Assembly (NCBI RefSeq): GCF_000715075.1
Contig: NC_134096.1
Coordinates: 124,254,643 to 124,318,642, forward strand
Direction: 5' to 3'
DNA from: Nicotiana tabacum
Taxonomy: Eukaryota; Streptophyta; Magnoliopsida; Solanales; Solanaceae
Length of the DNA stretch: 64,000 nt
Every line of letters starts with the position of its first letter. Position 1 is the first letter of the stretch. Position numbers and translations under genes: made by a program. A model generated the notes under the pieces. It searched no databases, had not been told where the DNA came from, and saw nothing but the letters and a program-made list of their open reading frames with translations. Positions 58,681 through 64,000 of this stretch are shown here, one piece after another.

Positions 58681-61600
58681 TGTCACACTTCTTTTTTCCG
58701 AGGAATAGGGAGTTTTTCTAATTAAAGTGACATTATTCAAAAGAAAATTATTTATTTTTATTAGAGTCGTCACTTGGAATATTTGTTATGGTGTCCCAAG
58801 TTACTGGTTTATTTTAAAATCCCAAATCGAGCAAATTGACTCTGAATTATGATCCGCGAATACAAAAGACCAGGTAAGGAAGTCTGTTAACCCGGAGAAG
58901 GTCTGAGGCACTCTCGGATTCCGTAGTTTTAGAACGGTTGCTTTTAACCATACTTGGCTTAATTAATTATTTAATTACGTATTTTTAAAACCTATGTGTG
59001 TCTTACCTTTTACCGCTTTTAATTATGGAGCTATGGAATTATCTTGAAACGAACTACGTGTGGGTGAATCCATTTCGTTTAGTGTGCCAAAAATTATGTC
59101 ACGCATACATGTACACAATTAATAACACTTTATTAATATTAAGACTGTTTCGCCTAAAGTTGCGCGAACGCATACCTTGATTTATTTTGGGAATCATAAT
59201 TATGTCAAGCGAACGTGTACACAATCACGATAGTAAATTAAAAGCGCGCCTAAAGCAAACTACGGTATTTTTAAAATAAGAAAGAAAAATTGATCACTTC
59301 ACTAGAGTTGGAGTTGGCATAAGGAGGCAGCGTTATAGGATTTATTTGTGAAAAATGGAATAAGCCTTGGCTAATAAGTGGCGAAGCTTGTATACTACAA
59401 GTATCCAAAGTTCCGGCAATTCATAAGGGGCAACTACAATTACTAGAGAGTAAGGGATTGAAATTACTTTGACTTAATAACATGTTCAAAGCCTTAAAGT
59501 GATTAAACTGATTCTGGCCTACTTAAGCTAACGTGTCTTTTAAAAAAGGTGACATTTTTATAACATGGACAGGACATGGGGTTGGCTTGTGGCTCTACTG
59601 GATGGGTCGGCTCTTTGTTGAGCCCAATCAATTAACATAATTATTTTTCAATATAATTAGCAAATATAAAGAATAACAAAATTAATACAGACTTTCTTAA
59701 ACATTAATACATGAATTTTCAAGCTAAATCCTACAATACTGAAAAGAACAAAAGGAAATAGTTCAAATTCTCACCCGTACTAATAGACATTTCATGAATC
59801 AAACACCTTCTATTTTCTAGGCCTAAACAATATTACAACATATAAGCTTTGAATCATTAAACCATAAACTCTACATATTTTTTACTTCAAATTGAAACCC
59901 ATGATGTAAACTTCACCCTCATATGTGTAAAGAAACGACGACAGTAGGCATATTCAATTCGAAACTTCATAGCTAACATTAATGCCTGACTAACAGTGGT
60001 TTTACAACAGGGTGAGTGAGCAATCAATAGCAACTAGTCCAATTAGTGAGTAATCATAGCTTAACTATTCAACTCAAACAAACAAATGTAATTAGCTACT
60101 CATCGAGAAACAAAGATGAAACATATTTCACATTCAAACAGCAGGAACATATAGAAGTAGACATGGTCAGGGAATCAATATATCAAGTTTTCATTTCTAT
60201 ACTCTAACAAAAGTTTGCATATGGAAATTTACATACCTATAAGCAAGAAATAGTCAGTAAATGGCCAAATAAAGGCTAAAAACCGGAGATTACGCTCATC
60301 AGACTCAGAAACCAGCAGCAAGTAAACAGAAAACCAACAATGAAATCCCAGAATGAACCTCGACCTCAGTTCAAAATTATCTTAAGAAGACCAAAGTTGA
60401 TGAAGAAAATCAAAACTTCTAAAACCTATGTGAATGAGTGTATATCTATGAAAAATGTAGAATTCATGTGTGTTTTTGTTCTGGAAAAAAATGCAGAGAG
60501 ATGTTGAGAGGAGAGTGAGCTAATGAAAATCGGTATTGTGATGTGTGTGTCCTGGTAAAAATGCAGGGGGGTCCCTTATATAGAATATGAGGGTATACTC
60601 TATGAGAGAATGAGAGAGGGCCTAGGAGAATTCTGCCAGCCTCCTAAAAATTAGGGAAATAACATCTTTTCTTAACAAAAATGGACAGATGTCCAACTTT
60701 TCAGATATTCTTCCTATTTTTCAGCATCTTTTCTAACATAATTTGGTACAGTTGTTCTTTTCATATATTCTTCTCTATTTACAGCCCCCTAAAAATCTGA
60801 ATTTGATACTTTTTACCCAAATCTGACCTAATTTCTTTGTCTTATTGCACTTTAACCCCTCTCTAGAAGCTTCTTACTCAACTACTCAAGATTCCTAATT
60901 TTCTTACTTCTTTTAACACCCCTGGTATTTTAGTAACTACAAACAGCTATCACAAAAACTTAGATGGATTAAAAATCACAGCACAACAAACAATATTCAA
61001 ACTTCAACCTATTTTAGATTATTAACTTAATTTAAACATGTAATTAACTAATCAAGTTCGCTTTAGCCTATTTAAACTGACTGTTATGCATCTAAAATAT
61101 TGACCTAACACAGAATTAATAAATTTTAAATCCTAACTAATCTAGAACATGCTAAACATATGGGAAAAACACACTAATAATCAACTATTGATGCAACCTT
61201 AAACAGCTATCAATTGATAATTTAGCAAAGTCGACTAGGTATAATTGAAACTAAACTAAACATGTTGTTAATTGAACTAAGACTAATCTATAACATGTAA
61301 TACAATTAATCAAAACACAAAATATCAATCAATTAGTCAATCAGGCAGTTAAGTAAAGAAGTGAAAAGAAGGATTACCAATAGAAAATAAAACTGCCCGA
61401 AAAAGAGATATTCAGCTAACAACCGACATCGCTACATGAGCATTAGCCCACACTCGAAGCGTAGCCAATGCTATACGCGACGATGTATGCCATACACCGG
61501 CAAAAGAAAGCAGCGTTATGGGGCTTTCATGGTGGTGGCCGCATTCTGGTGGTCTGGAATAGGCCCAATGCTGACTCCAATTGATAACTCTCAACGAGAG

Positions 61601-62554
61601 TATTCGATAGTATTGGTATGAACCTCAGGTAGGCCGGAATTTGGGAAAACTCGAAATCGTGGTGGATTTAGGTTTTTGTGACTTCTTAGATCTAAAACCT
61701 ACGGAGTTGTAGGGATTTCTGAAGGAAATGGTTTGGGGATTAGGAATGAGGAGGAGAAGGGGATTGTAGGGTAACGATTTGGGGTCGTTTAGCGACTGCC
61801 CGCCGCTGTAGGGCAATTTTCGGCGGCGGCTCTGAGAGAGAGTGAGAGATGAGAGATGAGGGGGGAAATAAAACTGGTCTTTAAGGTTTTGGGGGTTATT
61901 TCGGACAGTTTTATGGGATGGAAAAAACAGTTCCGGTCCGTTAGATCTAGCTTGATGAATGGCTGGGATTGGTTTGGAGTTAAACAGGGTCGTTTAGGTT
62001 ATGGGGGAACCGGACCGGGTAATGAGAGTGGACTGGAGCGGATTTTTTGTGAATTTTGGGCCTCACCATGAACTGGACCATATGAAATTCAAAGACCCAA
62101 ACAAACCTACCTCTTTTTGACTTTGTTTTTCTTTGCTTTTAAGTTCTAACCAAGTTAATTAAAATTCTAAATTAAATCCTAACCTAAATCTAATTTGCAA
62201 ATTTAAACCTACTTACCTATTTTTTAACAATTAACTAATTTAAATAACTAATAACACATGTAATGTTACTAATGTATTTTTGTTGTGATTTTCATGTATT
62301 AATTCTACAACTAATAAGTAATTAATTCCTAAAAATGCAATTAAAACCTAAAATGATATAGAATGAAGATTTGAAAATTTTATGGTTTTTCTATGATTTT
62401 AAAATATTAAATATGCACAAAAATGCAACTAAATGCAAACAAACAAATAAAGAGCAATTCCTAGAAATTCTACAAAAGATCAAAAATAACTAGAAAACTA
62501 TTTTTTGTGAATTTTGTAGGACTATTCTTGTAGGGCAAAAAGTACGTGCTCACA
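58681..62554 (-). repeat. 5' LTR of the Ogre element
   Basis: On the plus strand it runs from TGTCACACTTC (58681) to CGTGCTCACA (62554). It aligns end to end with 39771-43638, with scattered substitutions and indels. The minus-strand TATA motif CTATATAAGG is at 60574-60583. Confidence 0.93.
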
Positions 62555-62559
62555 ACTAT

Positions 62560-63404
62560 TACATCAAGGGTGGACAAATTTGGGGTGCAGTAGCTAAACA
62601 AGCTTCATGGATAGTGCAAAAAATTGTAAAGATGCAAAGTTATATCCAGCTAACTGGGATCGTGGAAGAGGACTTAAAAAGCATGACAACCTTCTCAATC
62701 AAGAAGATGTATCTAATGATGAGAGGTGACTTTCCAAAAGTACAGTGGAGGAAAATGGTTTGCAACAACTATGGATCTCCCAAATGGTCTTTATCTTCAG
62801 AGACTAGCAGCTCATGGGAGATTGCCCACAAAAGATAGATTGATGAACTGGGGAATTGTTGACAATCAAGTATGTCCATTATGTGCTTCCCAGACAGAAA
62901 GTATATCCCACATGTTTTTCCAATGAGAAGTTTCTACACATGTATGGAATAGTTTGCTGCGATGGTAACAAATTGCGAGAAAAAATATGAGTTGGCCAGA
63001 AGAACTGAAGTGGGCAGAAATTCACGCCAATGGAAGAAGTCCGGGTGCTGAACTCTATAGAATGACCTTGGCAACACGTGTATACCATCTATGGATTGAA
63101 AGAAATCAAAGGGTCTTTCAGGCTAAGCATACTGGCCACAGGAACATTGTTAGAAGAATCGTCCAAGAAGTATTCTACCGAGGATCGCAAAGGAGCAGAC
63201 TAATTAAGGAACTCGATAAGCTGAATTTTTATCCTTAATAGCTTTGTCTGTGGAGAGTAATTAGGGAAGATTGGTTGTTATAGTTGCAAGGAGTGACATG
63301 TATTCTTTTTTTTGTTGTTGGGGAGAGAACTCATCCATAGACTTTCCTTGTTATTTGTACTTACTGCCTTTGGTAATAAAATCTTTTATTTACCAATAAA
63401 AAAA
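62560..63404 (+). pseudogene. LINE 3' part (RT zinc-binding domain and 3' tail)
   Basis: This resumes the LINE cut at 39770: YIKGGQIWGAV follows WVHNY in the same sense. 62726-62926 holds GRLPTKDRLMNWGIVDNQVC, PLCASQTESISHMFFQ, the zf-RVT domain. The codon expected to give the next zinc-binding Cys is TGA (62924-62926). 62987-63238 gives SWPEELKWAEIH and TRVYHLWIERNQRVFQAKHT to NFYP stop. The 3' UTR ends in aataaaaaaaa and the duplication ATGTTGCTT at 63405. A frame change lies in 62560-62726. Confidence 0.88.
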
Positions 63405-63413
63405 ATGTTGCTT

Positions 63414-64000
63414 AACTAATTGTTGGATCGTAGAAACCGATTTATTTGAAAGGGTGAAGTAAGATACCTTCTTTTTTTGAATCTAAACATGCAAAAGTTT
63501 ATGATTCAATTTCAACAGAATGCATGACTTGAATGTTTCATCTTTTTCTTTTAATTCAATTGAATAATGAGTATAAGGCACTAAAATCAAATAACATTAA
63601 AATTCAAGCAACTACAAGATAGGAATTAAATGATATTAGAGATTTTAGCTCTTCGTTATCTGTAGCCAAAAGAGCAACCTTTTGTCACCACGATAATTAC
63701 ATCTAATCCAAAATATTACAAGTTTGCTGCATTACAACTTTTATTACGAAAACATGGCAAAAGCCCAATTAAGATACAGCTCTCAAATCTAGTACTGCCT
63801 TGATTTGATGAAAAAATCTTTTCAGATATCTGGTTTAAATTTGTTCCAACAAATACAGCAGATGAACTCGTTCATCCATTGGTACTCATTACCGTTACTT
63901 CTTTTTCTTCCGAGTGTGCTTCCAGTTCAACATTTTAAGGATAAAAATCACAGTGCAGGAAATATAGAGCTCCGCAACAAACTATAAACTACCTTAGATT
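63414..64000. other. Intergenic sequence; possible terminal exon of a minus-strand gene
   Basis: Mostly AT-rich single-copy-looking sequence. On the minus strand, codons from about 63965 to 63894 read VIFILKMLNWKHTRKKKK then TAA, a basic tail that could end a gene lying beyond the window. No splice border or homologue supports it, so it may be chance. Confidence 0.2.

Larger units (their letters stand above)
39771..62554 (-). mobile_element. Ogre-type (Tat lineage) LTR retrotransposon, 22.8 kb, both LTRs and target duplication
   Basis: The LTRs are 39771-43638 (3868 bp) and 58681-62554 (3874 bp). The 5-bp duplication ACTAT lies at 39766-39770 and 62555-62559. Internal length is 15.0 kb. On the minus strand: LTR, PBS, 1.2-kb leader, an extra ORF1, gag, protease, RT/RNase H, a second RNase H, integrase, then a 3.9-kb region with a lysine-rich ORF pair and a minisatellite, PPT, LTR. 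Extreme size, ORF1 before gag, a second RNase H and 3' tandem repeats are the published hallmarks of plant Ogre elements. All ORFs contain stops or frameshifts. LTR sequences differ by scattered substitutions and small indels, so the insertion is not very recent. Confidence 0.93.

Overview
The window is plant nuclear DNA, most likely from Solanaceae and probably Nicotiana-like. The evidence is spliced plant genes (a NOD26-like aquaporin and a two-exon seipin), TS/Au-type SINE fragments with TTG-repeat tails, and Athila, Tat/Ogre and Tekay lineages of Ty3/gypsy elements at very high density. I read lineages from protein motifs and termini by eye; no database search was run. Nothing bacterial, phage or CRISPR-like is present.

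Layout. 1-13.9 kb is a retrotransposon pile-up: a minus-strand Athila-type pol remnant (1-1540), a truncated Tekay-type LTR (1541-2394), an Athila-like 3' half on the plus strand (2395-4035 and 7161-10731), split by a 3.1-kb non-coding LTR element with intact target-site duplication (4036-7155), and a minus-strand Tat gag/protease fragment with its LTR (10732-13891). 14.98-17.99 kb is an apparently intact five-exon NIP1-type aquaporin gene with SINE and MITE insertions in its introns. 18.9-31.3 kb is a Helitron interrupted by a 10.2-kb Tekay element (duplication TTAAG). 32.4-34.2 kb is a second NIP copy in the same orientation. It has lost the first NPA box and one splice donor and is a pseudogene. 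34.8-37.4 kb is a minus-strand seipin-2/3-type gene. 38.1-63.4 kb is a 5'-truncated LINE (duplication ATGTTGCTT) carrying within its reverse-transcriptase gene a 22.8-kb Ogre-type retrotransposon (duplication ACTAT, LTRs of about 3.87 kb). 63.4-64 kb is intergenic, with at most the last codons of a minus-strand gene.

The host genes are ordinary: a membrane channel, its dead tandem copy, and an ER lipid-droplet protein. The two NIP copies were probably close neighbours, since about 12.4 kb of the 14.4 kb between them is the Helitron/Tekay nest. All retrotransposon coding regions are broken by stops or frameshifts, and two reverse transcriptases also carry changed catalytic residues.

The most interesting non-textbook structures are the Ogre 3' region (a roughly 1.5-kb minisatellite with diverged edge units, plus a lysine-rich ORF pair between pol and the LTR), the arrays of CG-rich palindromic words inside otherwise unrelated LTRs, and the clean nested insertion histories readable from four sets of target-site duplications. 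I found no convincing new multi-gene system.
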